The notes beneath the pieces were generated by a model that was not told the origin of the DNA, made no database searches, and saw nothing but the letters and a program-made list of their open reading frames with translations. A stretch of 43,404 nucleotides of DNA from Alphaproteobacteria bacterium (lineage in GTDB: Bacteria; Pseudomonadota; Alphaproteobacteria; UBA2966; CAIVPW01): the NCBI GenBank assembly GCA_016869235.1, contig VGER01000010.1, forward strand, positions 1-43,404, given 5' to 3'. The position numbers and the translations under genes are program-made. The first letter of the stretch is position 1; every line of letters starts with the position of its first letter. This document shows, piece after piece, positions 6,548-14,679 of this stretch.

Positions 6548-8071
6548 GTGTCCGCGCCGCAGGACGACGTCATCGCCTTTCTATCCGACCCCGCGACTCA
6601 TGCGGGTGCGCCGGTGCGGCGCATCGATACCCATGCGTCCGTGATGTTCCTCGCCGGAGAGCGCGCCCTCAAGCTGAAGCGGGCGGTGCGCTACCCGTAC
6701 CTCGACTTCTCCACCCTGGAGAAACGCCGCGCCGCCGCCACCGCCGAGGTGGCCGTGAACGCGCGCTCGGCTCCGTCGCTCTACCGGGGCGTCGTGGCGG
6801 TCACGCGCGCGCCGGGCGGGGGCCCGCAGCTCGGCGGCAGCGGGGAGCCCGTCGAGTGGCTGGTGGACATGCGCCGCTTCGAAGAAGCGACCACGTTCGA
6901 TCGCCTCGCCGACGCCGGCCGGCTCACGCCGGAGCTGATGGAGCAGACCGCGGACGCCATCGCCGACCTGCACGACGCGGCCGAGGTCCGCCGCGACGCC
7001 GGAGCCTCCGCCGCGCTGGCGGAGATCGTGAAGGAGAACGCCACCCTGCTGCAGGCCGACCGGACCGTGCTGTCCGAGTCCGACGTCGATGATCTGAACC
7101 GGCGCAGCCGTGCCGCGGTGTCGGCGCTCGCCCCGCTGCTGGCTGCGCGCCAAGCCGCCGGCAAGGTGCGGCGCGGCCACGGCGACCTGCACCTGCGCAA
7201 CATCTGCCTGGTCGCGGGGCGCCCGACCCTGTTCGACGCCTTGGAGTTCGACGAGCGCCTGGCGACGGTGGACGTCCTCTACGACCTCGCGTTCCTCCTG
7301 ATGGACCTGTGGCAACGCGACCTGACCGATCTCGCCAACCGCCTGTTCAACCGCGTTCTCGAGCGCACGCGCGATTTCGACGGGCTCGCTGCGCTGCCGC
7401 TGTTCCTGTCCGCGCGCGCCGGCATCCGCGCCCACGTCGCCCTGGCCGCGGCCCGGGTTACCGGCGGCGCCCAGCAGCACTCCGCAGCGGCCCGCGCGTA
7501 CGTCGCCCTGGCGCGGCGCCTGCTCGATCCCGTGCCGCCGGTCCTGGTGGCGATCGGCGGCCTTTCCGGTACCGGCAAGACGACCCAGGCGCGGCTGCTG
7601 GCGCCCCGCCTTGGCCGTCCGCCGGGGGCGGTGGTCTTGCGCAGCGACGTCGCGCGCAAGCGCCAGCTCGGCGTCGCCCCGCTCGAGCGCCTGCCGGAAG
7701 AGGGATACGCGCCCGAGGTGACGCGCCGCGTCTACGACGAGCTGTGCGCCGACGCGCGCCGCTGTCTCGCCGCCGGTCAGGCGGCGGTCGTCGACGCAGT
7801 CGCCGGACGGCCGGGCGAGCGGTCGGCGTTCGAGGCGGTCGCGGCGGACGCGGCCGTGCCCTTCCGCGGAATTTGGCTCGAGGCGCTGACGGCCGACAGA
7901 GTGGAGCGAGTCACCAAGCGCCGCGACGACGCCTCCGATGCCACCGCCGCCGTGGCGATGCGCCAGGAGACGCTGGCCACCGGCGACATTCGCTGGCGGC
8001 ATGTCGACGCCTCCGGACCGGCGCCCGCGGTGGCGGACGTGGTGCGCGCCGCCGTCGAGGTGCAGCCATGA
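6548..8071 (+). CDS. fused aminoglycoside-phosphotransferase-like and AAA/kinase-type ATP-binding protein
   Basis: The product has about 507 residues in two halves. The N-terminal half (about 1-330) resembles the APH/choline kinase fold: GHGDLHLRNICL is the catalytic-loop motif and FDALEFDERLATVDVLYDLAFL the following metal-binding Asp region. The C-terminal half has a P-loop GGLSGTGKTT (about residue 337) and resembles small-molecule kinases of the zeta-toxin/AAA_33 type. Such two-domain proteins are common in proteobacteria, usually as hypothetical bifunctional kinases, and the substrate is unknown. Paired GTG codons at 6545 and 6548 are the possible starts. Its stop overlaps the hpt start as ATGA. 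Confidence 0.85.
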   Translation: MSAPQDDVIAFLSDPATHAGAPVRRIDTHASVMFLAGERALKLKRAVRYPYLDFSTLEKRRAAATAEVAVNARSAPSLYRGVVAVTRAPGGGPQLGGSGEPVEWLVDMRRFEEATTFDRLADAGRLTPELMEQTADAIADLHDAAEVRRDAGASAALAEIVKENATLLQADRTVLSESDVDDLNRRSRAAVSALAPLLAARQAAGKVRRGHGDLHLRNICLVAGRPTLFDALEFDERLATVDVLYDLAFLLMDLWQRDLTDLANRLFNRVLERTRDFDGLAALPLFLSARAGIRAHVALAAARVTGGAQQHSAAARAYVALARRLLDPVPPVLVAIGGLSGTGKTTQARLLAPRLGRPPGAVVLRSDVARKRQLGVAPLERLPEEGYAPEVTRRVYDELCADARRCLAAGQAAVVDAVAGRPGERSAFEAVAADAAVPFRGIWLEALTADRVERVTKRRDDASDATAAVAMRQETLATGDIRWRHVDASGPAPAVADVVRAAVEVQP

Positions 8072-8592
8072 GTCTGCGCGTGCTGTACGACTCGCAGGCC
8101 ATCGCCGCGCGCGTCGAACACCTGGCGCAGCGCGTCGCCGCTGCCGCTCCGAACGACCTGGTGGTCGTCGGCGTGCTGAAAGGGAGCTTCATTTTTGTCG
8201 CCGACCTGGTGCGGGCGCTGGACCGGCTTGGCGTAACGCCCGAGGTCGAGTTCATGCGGCTGTCGAGCTACGGACGCTCGCGCGAAAGTGGGGGCACGGT
8301 TCGCTTGCTGGGCGAGCCGCCCGCCGCTATCTCGGGCCGCTACGTGCTGCTGGTCGACGACATCGCCGACACCGGGGGCTCTCTCGACTTCGCCCGCAGG
8401 TTCTTTGTCGAGCGCGGCGCGGCGCAGGTGCTCACCTGCGTCTTGCTGGACAAGCCGAGCCGGCGGCGCGTTGCGTTCGCGCCCGATTTCGTCGGCTTCA
8501 CCGTCGGCGACGAGTTCGTCGTCGGCTATGGTCTCGACGACGCCGAGCGGTATCGCCACCTGCCGTATCTCGGCGTGGCGGATTCCGGCTGA
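8068..8592 (+). CDS. hpt: hypoxanthine phosphoribosyltransferase
   Basis: The product has 174 residues. It salvages hypoxanthine (and guanine) by joining it to PRPP in the cytoplasm. The type I phosphoribosyltransferase PRPP loop VLLVDDIADTGGSL spans residues 93-106, an N-terminal VVGVLKGSFIFVADL block lies at 32-47, and FVVGYGLDDAERYRHLPYLGV near the C-terminus is typical of Hpt. Length is normal. It is translationally coupled to the kinase-like fusion upstream. Confidence 0.94.
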   Translation: MSLRVLYDSQAIAARVEHLAQRVAAAAPNDLVVVGVLKGSFIFVADLVRALDRLGVTPEVEFMRLSSYGRSRESGGTVRLLGEPPAAISGRYVLLVDDIADTGGSLDFARRFFVERGAAQVLTCVLLDKPSRRRVAFAPDFVGFTVGDEFVVGYGLDDAERYRHLPYLGVADSG

Positions 8593-9050
8593 GCTTCCGC
8601 CGCACGCCCGCATCCGGGCAAGCTCAAGTATCCGAAGCTGAGGCTTGGCCATATTACTGTGGCTTTTCTGTCCCCGCAGCGCAACGAACTGCACAAGAAG
8701 CGCGGCCCGTAAGCAACGGCCAGAAAAAATAGCGCCGTTCCGTGAAATTCGCGTTTGAAACACACCAGCCGGTGCTTATCATTCGAGGTATGCAATATCG
8801 GGTAGGGCGCGCTTGCCCGCCTGCAGCGCAAGCAGAGCGGCGGTCCCGAGGTTACGGCGACGGTCAACTAGCGAGCCCTCCGCCGGTCGATACGGGGCGC
8901 GCGCCTGCAAGCGCGCCCCTCTGATTCGAGGGAGCCCAGCCCTCTTGCTAAGGCCAAACCTCCCCACCCATACTCCGCGCCGATTTGGGCGTGGGAATCG
9001 CTCCGGCATCGTGCCGGCGGGTGGGCGCTCGGATCTCGGAGGCAATACCA
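8593..9050. other. intergenic region between hpt and the first DUF1344 gene
   Basis: No convincing gene is seen. It holds a 9-bp inverted repeat at 8894-8919 (GGGGCGCGC and GCGCGCCCC, 8-base loop, no T-run), which might be a weak terminator for the preceding operon, and the leader hairpin at 9003-9017. A TTGAAA at 8755 could be a -35 element but has no good partner. Confidence 0.5.
9003..9017 (+). promoter_or_regulatory. leader hairpin upstream of DUF1344 copy 1
   Basis: CCGGCA and TGCCGG enclose TCG. It ends 33 bases before the ATG and 19 before the CGGAGG ribosome site. Equivalent three-base-loop hairpins precede all four paralogues. Confidence 0.5.
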
Positions 9051-9296
9051 ATGAACAAGATGATTGCAGCGGTCCTCGCCGTGGGGATGATGGTTTTCGC
9101 AGGCGTCGCTTCGGCTGCGGACGTGAAGGGCGCGATCACCGCGGTGAACGCGCAGGCCCGCACCGTCACCATCGGCGGCGTGACCTACACCTTCCCGGCC
9201 AACGTCGACATGGCTGGCCTGGCTGCTGGTCAGACCGTCAACCTGACCTACACCACGGCCAACAACGTCAACACCGTGTCGAAGGTCACGAAGTAA
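9051..9296 (+). CDS. DUF1344 family small exported protein, copy 1
   Basis: The product has 81 residues. A signal peptide (MNKMIAAVLAVGMMVFAG, cleavage after ASA near residue 22) is followed by a small beta domain: ADVKGAITAVNAQARTVTIG, then GVTYTFPANVDMAGLAAGQT, ending in NVNTVSKVTK. This layout, with a regular turn of about ten residues and one short module, is that of DUF1344, a family of small periplasmic proteins of unknown function in alphaproteobacteria. A CGGAGG site lies 8 bases before the ATG. It is nearly identical in DNA to copy 4 (about ten differences over the last 180 bases) and shares a 79-base identical run with copy 3. Confidence 0.88.
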   Translation: MNKMIAAVLAVGMMVFAGVASAADVKGAITAVNAQARTVTIGGVTYTFPANVDMAGLAAGQTVNLTYTTANNVNTVSKVTK

Positions 9297-9328
9297 GCTT
9301 CGTCCTTAGACGAATCGCTTCATTCGAG

Positions 9329-9360
9329 AACGGGCGCGCGGTTCACCGCGCGCCCGTTTT
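9329..9360 (+). terminator. rho-independent terminator after DUF1344 copy 1
   Basis: A 13-bp stem AACGGGCGCGCGG / CCGCGCGCCCGTT with a TTCA loop runs into TTTT. It separates copy 1 from the convergent membrane gene. Confidence 0.9.
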
Positions 9361-9383
9361 GATTCCGCCCGGCGGACGCCGCC

Positions 9384-11942
9384 TTAGGGGGCGGGCGCGG
9401 GCGCCGGAGCAGCGGGCGCGGGCGGCTCGCCCTGCGCGCCCGGCGTCACTTCGATCTTGATCGAGGTTATTTGCTCGATGCCCTTCGGGAACAGGCCGAG
9501 GCTGCCCCACTTGAGCGCGCTGAAGACGTTGGAGAAGTCGTCAGTCCACGTACGCACCGGCTTCACCTCGGGGATGTCGCCCCACGGCAGGTAGCCCTCC
9601 TTCAGCGCCGCGATGTGCTCGGGCCGGCGGGCCAGCACCACCCAGGTGGTGGGCAGGGCGAAGAACGTCGCCGGGCTCGGGCTGAAGTCGACGGTGAGCG
9701 CGGCGAGGCCGGCATCCTCGGCGAGGTCGGCCACCACCGGCAGCAGGTTCACGAAGGTGTTGGTGATGTGCACCATCAGCTTGCCGTCGGGCTTCAGCTT
9801 CTTCAGGTAGAGCTGGATCGCCTCGCGCGTGAGGATGTGCACCGGGATTCCGTCACCCGAGAAGGCGTCGAGGAAGATGACGTCGAACGACGCATCCGGC
9901 TCCTTGGCGATGGTGAGGCGGCCGTCGCCGAGCACGACCTCGGAGCCGCAATCCTGCAGGAAGCGGAAGTACTCCGGGTTGCGGGCGACCTGCTCCACCA
10001 CCGGGTCGATCTCGTAGAAGGTGAGCTTGTCCTCGGGCCGCATGTAGCAGGACAGCGCCCCGGCGCCGAGACCGAGCACGCCGACGCGCAAGGGCGGCGA
10101 CTCCATGCTGCGGATGGTTGAGAAGAAATGCCCGACCGGGCCGCGCTCCGTGTAGTATGACACCGGCAGCCGCGGCACGTCCATGAACTGCACGCCATGG
10201 ATGGTGACGCCGTGCACCAGGTAGTGGAAGCGGCTGGTCGTCTGGGTAAGCGGGCCGGGCTCGGCGTCGATATGGCTGACGTAGATGGTCGTCACGCCGA
10301 AGAACGAGCGGATGCGCGCCAGCTGGGCGCCGGTCTTCCAGAACAGCCCCGGCGTCAGCACGATCAGCACGACGAACATGGCAAGCGCGAGGCGAAGCGG
10401 CCGCCGCGTGCCCAGCCAGATCACGGCGAGCAGCAGGAGCACCGTGAAGGCGACCTTGCCGGCGTTCTCGAGCGTCGTCGACATGATCGCGAAGTCGCCG
10501 AGCAGCCGGCCGAAGATGGCGTAGAACCAGCCGTAGACGACGAACGCCGCATTGATCAGGAACGAGCGCAAGCGGTTCTCGGCGATGACCAAGTAGAGCA
10601 ACGCCGGCAGGAGGAAGTCCCACAGACGCGGATGCATGGCGAGGCGTCCGGCCGGCGAGCCCGCCAGCGCGTCGCGCAGCGTGGAGATCGGGCGGCGCCT
10701 GCCGAGCCAGGCGCCCAGGGGCGACGGCCCGGCGGCGCGCGGGCGCAGCAGCATCGCCAGCAGCAGCGCGATCGGATACTCGTAGACGCTGTTGAACACC
10801 ACCGGCGCGACGAGCGCGGTGAGGATGCCGCCCAGCACGCCGCCCAACGACATCCACAGGTAGAACTCGGTGAGGCGTGCCGGCGGCGGGCGCAGGCGCG
10901 CAAGCTCGCCGTGCAGCACCATGGTGCTGACGAACATCGCCAGCAGGTGCAGAACCAGAAGGACGTAGATCTGCGACGTCTCGAAGAAGATCGCCACCAT
11001 CGGCACGACGATCAGCTGCGCCCACAGCCAGAACCTGGGCGGGACCAGCGGCCGGCGCGCGAAGACGAACACGAACGTCAGCAGGTACAGCGACAGCGGA
11101 ATGATCCACAGGAACGGCACCGCCGCGATGTAGCTGCCGATGTGCAGCGTGACGCCGAGCAAAAGCGCTGACGGCACCAACGACAGCAGCACCCAGCGGC
11201 CGCGCACCGCCCACGTCACCTCCTGGGTGACGAAGGTGCTGACGGCCTCGGCCGTGGCGGAGACCTCCGGCCGGTAGCGCTGCCACAGCAGCACCGCGCA
11301 GGCGAAGATCAGCGCCGCCAACGCAGCGTAGCCGATCATCCAGGCGAGGCTCTGGGCGCGAACGCCAAGCAGGGGCTCGACGATCACCGGGTAGCTGAGC
11401 AGCGCCAGCCAGCTGCCGAGATTGGAGGCGCCATAGAGGAAGTAGGGGTCCCCCGACCAGGCGTGGTCGGTATTGGCGAACCATTTCTGCAGCAGCGGCG
11501 CGGTGGCCGAGATGGCGAAGAACGGAATGCCGACCGACACCGCCAGAATGCTCAGCAGCCATGGGATCGGCGTGGTCGCCGCCGGCGGCGCCTCGGAGCC
11601 GGTCCAATGCAGCCAGCCGCCGGCGTCGCCGATGCCGATCGGCAGGAACAGGAAGGCCATCAACAGCACCACCGAGTGCAGGATGGCTTGGCGCTTCAGC
11701 CCGAGGATGCGGGTGGAAAGGTGGGCGTACAGGTAGCCGGCCAGCAGTACGGCCTGGAAGAACACCATCGAGGTGTTCCATACGGCTGGCGAGCCACCGG
11801 CGCGCGGCAGCACCATCTTGGTGAACATGGGCTGCACGGCGAACAGCAAGAACGCGCTCAAGAAGATCGTCGCCATGAAGAGCGGCAGCGTCATCGCGCT
11901 CACGCCGGTGGCGCTCTTACGCCCCGCAACCGTCGTTACCAC
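9384..11942 (-). CDS. membrane protein with C-terminal spermidine-synthase-like domain
   Basis: The product has about 852 residues from a GTG at 11942, chosen because GGGAGGG lies just upstream; a longer frame to 12125 looks non-coding at its N-terminus, and the ATG at 11894 (MTLPLFMATIFLSAFLLFA) is an alternative. The first about 550 residues hold many hydrophobic spans resembling the MFS-like half of fused MFS/spermidine synthase proteins. From about residue 600 is a SAM-type Rossmann domain: VGVLGLGAGALSCYMRPED, YEIDPVVEQVA, DGRLTI and DVIFLDAFSGDGIPVHILT. The tail is Pro/Ala-rich. Related fused proteins are widespread but their substrate is not settled; polyamine synthesis is not proven. 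It interrupts the DUF1344 gene group on the opposite strand. Confidence 0.88.
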   Translation of the reverse strand: MVTTVAGRKSATGVSAMTLPLFMATIFLSAFLLFAVQPMFTKMVLPRAGGSPAVWNTSMVFFQAVLLAGYLYAHLSTRILGLKRQAILHSVVLLMAFLFLPIGIGDAGGWLHWTGSEAPPAATTPIPWLLSILAVSVGIPFFAISATAPLLQKWFANTDHAWSGDPYFLYGASNLGSWLALLSYPVIVEPLLGVRAQSLAWMIGYAALAALIFACAVLLWQRYRPEVSATAEAVSTFVTQEVTWAVRGRWVLLSLVPSALLLGVTLHIGSYIAAVPFLWIIPLSLYLLTFVFVFARRPLVPPRFWLWAQLIVVPMVAIFFETSQIYVLLVLHLLAMFVSTMVLHGELARLRPPPARLTEFYLWMSLGGVLGGILTALVAPVVFNSVYEYPIALLLAMLLRPRAAGPSPLGAWLGRRRPISTLRDALAGSPAGRLAMHPRLWDFLLPALLYLVIAENRLRSFLINAAFVVYGWFYAIFGRLLGDFAIMSTTLENAGKVAFTVLLLLAVIWLGTRRPLRLALAMFVVLIVLTPGLFWKTGAQLARIRSFFGVTTIYVSHIDAEPGPLTQTTSRFHYLVHGVTIHGVQFMDVPRLPVSYYTERGPVGHFFSTIRSMESPPLRVGVLGLGAGALSCYMRPEDKLTFYEIDPVVEQVARNPEYFRFLQDCGSEVVLGDGRLTIAKEPDASFDVIFLDAFSGDGIPVHILTREAIQLYLKKLKPDGKLMVHITNTFVNLLPVVADLAEDAGLAALTVDFSPSPATFFALPTTWVVLARRPEHIAALKEGYLPWGDIPEVKPVRTWTDDFSNVFSALKWGSLGLFPKGIEQITSIKIEVTPGAQGEPPAPAAPAPAPAP

Positions 11943-12287
11943 CGCACCCTCCCGCCCTTCTCGGGCACACGCCCGTTGGCAACGCACAGCCGTCGCTCTC
12001 CTTGCCGGACCGCCCGGCAAGACACTGGAGAACCCGTCGTTCTGGATGGACAACCGAACTGGCTTACCCGGCCTGTCCCGCCTATCGGCCGCCGCCGCCG
12101 AGTATGCCATGGGCCAATGGCGCATTACTACGCGTGTCGGTGTCGAACCCTGGCCCGCCGCCGCCCTTGCGAAGCTGCATTCTTCCTGTAAGGAATAAGA
12201 TAGGGACGGCTTTGGAGCTTGGACCCGCCATCGTGGCGGTTCTGGTCTGCGGCCATCCCGTCAACGCGGATTAGGGGAGTTACTCGA
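11943..12287. other. intergenic region between the membrane gene and DUF1344 copy 2
   Basis: It must hold the divergent promoters of both genes. A leader hairpin lies at 12225-12239 and an AGGGGAG ribosome site at 12273-12279. No further gene is supported. Confidence 0.5.
12225..12239 (+). promoter_or_regulatory. leader hairpin upstream of DUF1344 copy 2
   Basis: CCGCCA and TGGCGG enclose TCG, ending 48 bases before the ATG. Confidence 0.5.
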
Positions 12288-12542
12288 ATGAACAAAGTTT
12301 TTGCCGCCCTGGTCGGGGCGACGATGGTGCTGAGCGCCGGCGTGGCCGCCGCCGCCGATATCAAGGGCGACATCAAGGCAATGAACATGGAAGCGCGCAC
12401 GGTGACGATCGGCACCACCACCGTGACGTTCCCGCAGAACGTCAGCCTGTCCGGCTACATCGTGGGCACCACCGTAATAATCACCTACACGACCGCAGGC
12501 AACGTCAACACCGCCACCGCCATCGCCAAGGTGGCGAAGTAA
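12288..12542 (+). CDS. DUF1344 family small exported protein, copy 2
   Basis: The product has 84 residues: signal peptide (MNKVFAALVGATMVLSAG, cleavage near AAA-AD) and the same small domain as its neighbours, with motifs KGDIKAMNMEARTVTIG and YTTAGNVNTATAIAKVAK. It is the most divergent of the four copies, with Thr-Thr in place of Gly-Val before the second strand and a three-residue longer end. Function is unknown; export to the periplasm is inferred. An AGGGGAG site precedes the ATG, and a terminator follows. Confidence 0.85.
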   Translation: MNKVFAALVGATMVLSAGVAAAADIKGDIKAMNMEARTVTIGTTTVTFPQNVSLSGYIVGTTVIITYTTAGNVNTATAIAKVAK

Positions 12543-12562
12543 GCCTCGTTCGACCCAGAAAA

Positions 12563-12600
12563 GGACGGGCGCCCAGCCGATTCGGGCACCCGTCCTATTC
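12563..12600 (+). terminator. terminator after DUF1344 copy 2
   Basis: Stem AGGACGGG / CCCGTCCT with an inner GCCC / GGGC pairing, followed by ATTCTCTT. The outer stem is the same as in the terminator of copy 3, suggesting duplication of the whole unit. Confidence 0.75.
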
Positions 12601-12779
12601 TCTTGCGGCGGGGCGCGCTTGCCGACAACGTTCGGTTGTCCCCGGCCGCACAGGATGTGGCGCTTCGTGCGTCATTGACCACAAAATGTTGTATGTCGGC
12701 CGCCTCAGCCTACGCTAGCGGCGGGGTCTTGCGTCCCTTCCCGCAACAATGTGAAATTCACGCGGGAGGCACGAGGATC

Positions 12780-12800
12780 GACTCGCCATTGTGGCGGGTC
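12780..12800 (+). promoter_or_regulatory. leader hairpin upstream of DUF1344 copy 3
   Basis: GACTCGCCA and TGGCGGGTC (one T-G wobble) enclose TTG, ending 40 bases before the ATG. Confidence 0.5.
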
Positions 12801-12840
12801 ATCTGGGCTGCTCCCTTGTGAGTAAACAGGAGAACATCGA

Positions 12841-13086
12841 ATGAAGCGGGTAATTGCCGCCCTTGCTGGGGCGACCATGCTGATGGCTGCTGGCGTTGCC
12901 ACCGCGGCCGAAGTCAAGGGCGCGATCACGGCCATGAACGCTGGCGCTCGTACCGTCACCATCGGCGGCGTGACCTACACCTTCCCGGCCAACGTCGACA
13001 TGGCTGGCCTGGCTGCTGGTCAGACCGTCACGCTGACCTTCACCACCGCCAACAACGTCAACACGGTGTCCAAGGTCACGAAGTAG
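12841..13086 (+). CDS. DUF1344 family small exported protein, copy 3
   Basis: The product has 81 residues: signal peptide (MKRVIAALAGATMLMAAG, cleavage near TAA-E) followed by KGAITAMNAGARTVTIGGVT and the shared FPANVDMAGLAAGQTVTLTF. Positions 12952-13030 are identical over 79 bases to 9162-9240 of copy 1, while the first 60 bases of the mature part differ much more, a pattern that suggests gene conversion. A CAGGAG ribosome site lies a few bases before the ATG. Function is unknown. Confidence 0.87.
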   Translation: MKRVIAALAGATMLMAAGVATAAEVKGAITAMNAGARTVTIGGVTYTFPANVDMAGLAAGQTVTLTFTTANNVNTVSKVTK

Positions 13087-13112
13087 TACCCTTTGCTTTA
13101 AGGGCCCAGAAA

Positions 13113-13152
13113 AGGACGGGTGCGCAGAGTTACGCACCCGTCCTGTTCTTTT
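13113..13152 (+). terminator. rho-independent terminator after DUF1344 copy 3
   Basis: A 12-bp stem AGGACGGGTGCG / CGCACCCGTCCT with an 8-base loop is followed by GTTCTTTT. Confidence 0.9.
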
Positions 13153-13440
13153 GTGCGCCTCGCTGGGCAGCCCCACCGCCCCGCCGCTCCCCGCAGGACG
13201 CCAAAAAAGCGTCGATTTCCAAGGCCTCACGAACTACGACCTTCCGCCGGCGAATTGATTTGCGAGGGGACGAAGGTCCGCCGCCGCGGTGGCCCCCTCT
13301 CTCGATGCAGCGATCGGGACGAGCTCCGACAGCGGATCAGTCGCAAATCGTCGCTGCCGGGTGTGCCGACGCCGGTGACGTCGTGGCGACGTCGCGGTCC
13401 GCCGCGATTCAATACCTCCCCCGTGCGATCTCGAGGGGCC

Positions 13441-13468
13441 TTGCTGGCGCCATAATTTCCCGTATGAA
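13441..13468 (+). promoter_or_regulatory. candidate sigma-70 promoter of DUF1344 copy 4
   Basis: TTGCTG and TATGAA are 16 bases apart, and the expected transcript start near 13475 would place the leader hairpin at the very 5' end of the mRNA. Confidence 0.4.
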
Positions 13469-13490
13469 TCGTCGCGGGGAGGCAAATCAG

Positions 13491-13511
13491 TCCCGCCAAG
13501 TGTTGGCGGGA
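13491..13511 (+). promoter_or_regulatory. leader hairpin upstream of DUF1344 copy 4
   Basis: A perfect 9-bp stem TCCCGCCAA / TTGGCGGGA encloses GTG, ending 34 bases before the ATG. It is the strongest of the four leader hairpins. Confidence 0.55.
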
Positions 13512-13545
13512 GTCTTTTGTCCCTCCCGCTTACAGGAGGAACACC

Positions 13546-13791
13546 ATGAAGAAGGTACTTGCTGCCGTAACCGGAGCTGCGTTGCTGCTCGCCGCTGGCG
13601 TCGCTTCGGCTGCGGATGTGAAGGGCGCGATCACCGCGGTGAACGCGCAGGCCCGCACCGTCACCATCGGCGGCGTGACCTACACCTTCCCGGCCAACGT
13701 CAACATGGCGGGCCTGGCTGTCGGTCAGACCGTCAACCTGACCTACACCACGGCCAACAACGTCAACACGGTCTCCAAGGTTACAAAGTAA
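13546..13791 (+). CDS. DUF1344 family small exported protein, copy 4
   Basis: The product has 81 residues: signal peptide (MKKVLAAVTGAALLLAAG, ending ASA-AD) followed by the same mature domain as copy 1 with only a few changes (VNMAGLAVG for VDMAGLAAG). AGGAGGA lies five bases before the ATG, the best ribosome site of the four copies, and a plausible promoter and leader hairpin precede it, so this copy may be the most strongly expressed. The function of the family is not known. Confidence 0.88.
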   Translation: MKKVLAAVTGAALLLAAGVASAADVKGAITAVNAQARTVTIGGVTYTFPANVNMAGLAVGQTVNLTYTTANNVNTVSKVTK

Positions 13792-13815
13792 CCTTCTCGG
13801 TTAAGCCTTGAGGAG

Positions 13816-13855
13816 CAGGGCGGATGTGCCACAAGCGCATCCGCCCTGTTCGTTT
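13816..13855 (+). terminator. terminator after DUF1344 copy 4
   Basis: A 14-bp stem (one wobble) CAGGGCGGATGTGC / GCGCATCCGCCCTG with a CACAA loop is followed by TTCGTTT. Confidence 0.8.
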
Positions 13856-13890
13856 CTGAGGTACCCTGAGCGCCATGGCTCGGACACGCC

Positions 13891-14673
13891 ATGAACCCAG
13901 AAGCACCTCCGGAAGCGCCGCCGCCCCTCGCCGCTGAACCGGCCGCAACGGCGCCGCGGCGGCCTCGGCCGCGCGGGCTGTGGGGGCGGTTGCGCGCCTA
14001 CTTCATCACCGGCCTGCTGGTCACGACGCCGGCCATCTTCACCGTCTACGTGGCCTGGGTCGCGATCAACTTCGTCGATTACCGGGCAGCGCGCCTGATC
14101 CCGCCGGAATACAACCCGAACACCTACCTGCCGTTCTTCATTCCCGGCATGGGCGTGCTGGTGTTGCTGGTGTTGCTCACCCTGATCGGCATGCTGACGA
14201 CCGGGTATCTCGGGCGCGTAGTGACTCGGACCACGGACCGGGCGCTGACGCGCGTGCCGTTCGTGCGCCAGGTCTACGCGGCCACCAAGCAGATGATGGA
14301 GTCGGTGTTCTCGACCCAGTCGAGCACGTTCCGCCAGGTCGCGCTGGTCGAATACCCGCGGCGCGAGATGTGGTCGATCGGCTTCGTCACCGGCGGCGTC
14401 AAGTTGAACGTGCGCGGGAAGGAGGAGGAGTTGGTCAACGTCTTCGTGCCGTTCACGCCCAACCCGACGTCGGGCGCCATGCGTTTGGTGCCGCGCAAGG
14501 ATGTGATCCTCCTTGACTTGCCGGTGGAGGAGGGCGTGAAGCTCGTGATGTCAGGCGGCATCCTCGCGCCCGAGCTGCTGCGCGAGCAGACGGCGATTCA
14601 CACCGTCGATGTGACGCCGTTGGAGTCGGACCCGGGCACCGATCCGCCGCGCAAGCGGCGGCGCGCTTCCTAG
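13891..14673 (+). CDS. DUF502 family inner-membrane protein
   Basis: The product has 260 residues. A Pro/Ala/Arg-rich start is followed by LRAYFITGLLVTTPAIFTVYV (TM1, near residue 40) and GMGVLVLLVLLTLIGMLTTG (TM2, about 85-105), then a conserved soluble part with RVPFVRQVYAATKQMMESVF, RREMWSIGFVTGG and VNVFVPFTPNPTSGAM. These blocks are characteristic of DUF502, a widespread membrane family without assigned function. It stands alone, convergent with the small membrane gene that follows. Confidence 0.92.
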   Translation: MNPEAPPEAPPPLAAEPAATAPRRPRPRGLWGRLRAYFITGLLVTTPAIFTVYVAWVAINFVDYRAARLIPPEYNPNTYLPFFIPGMGVLVLLVLLTLIGMLTTGYLGRVVTRTTDRALTRVPFVRQVYAATKQMMESVFSTQSSTFRQVALVEYPRREMWSIGFVTGGVKLNVRGKEEELVNVFVPFTPNPTSGAMRLVPRKDVILLDLPVEEGVKLVMSGGILAPELLREQTAIHTVDVTPLESDPGTDPPRKRRRAS

Positions 14674-14679
14674 CGCCGC

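Larger units (their letters stand above)
13087..13545. other. intergenic region between DUF1344 copies 3 and 4
   Basis: It contains the terminator of copy 3, the promoter candidate at 13441-13468 and the leader hairpin at 13491-13511. No gene is supported in the remainder. Confidence 0.5.

Noticed and set aside
8894-8919. Terminator for the pdxH-hpt gene group
   Set aside because: A 9-bp stem is present but the tail is TCTGATT and it lies 300 bases after hpt; kept only as an inverted repeat within the intergenic note.
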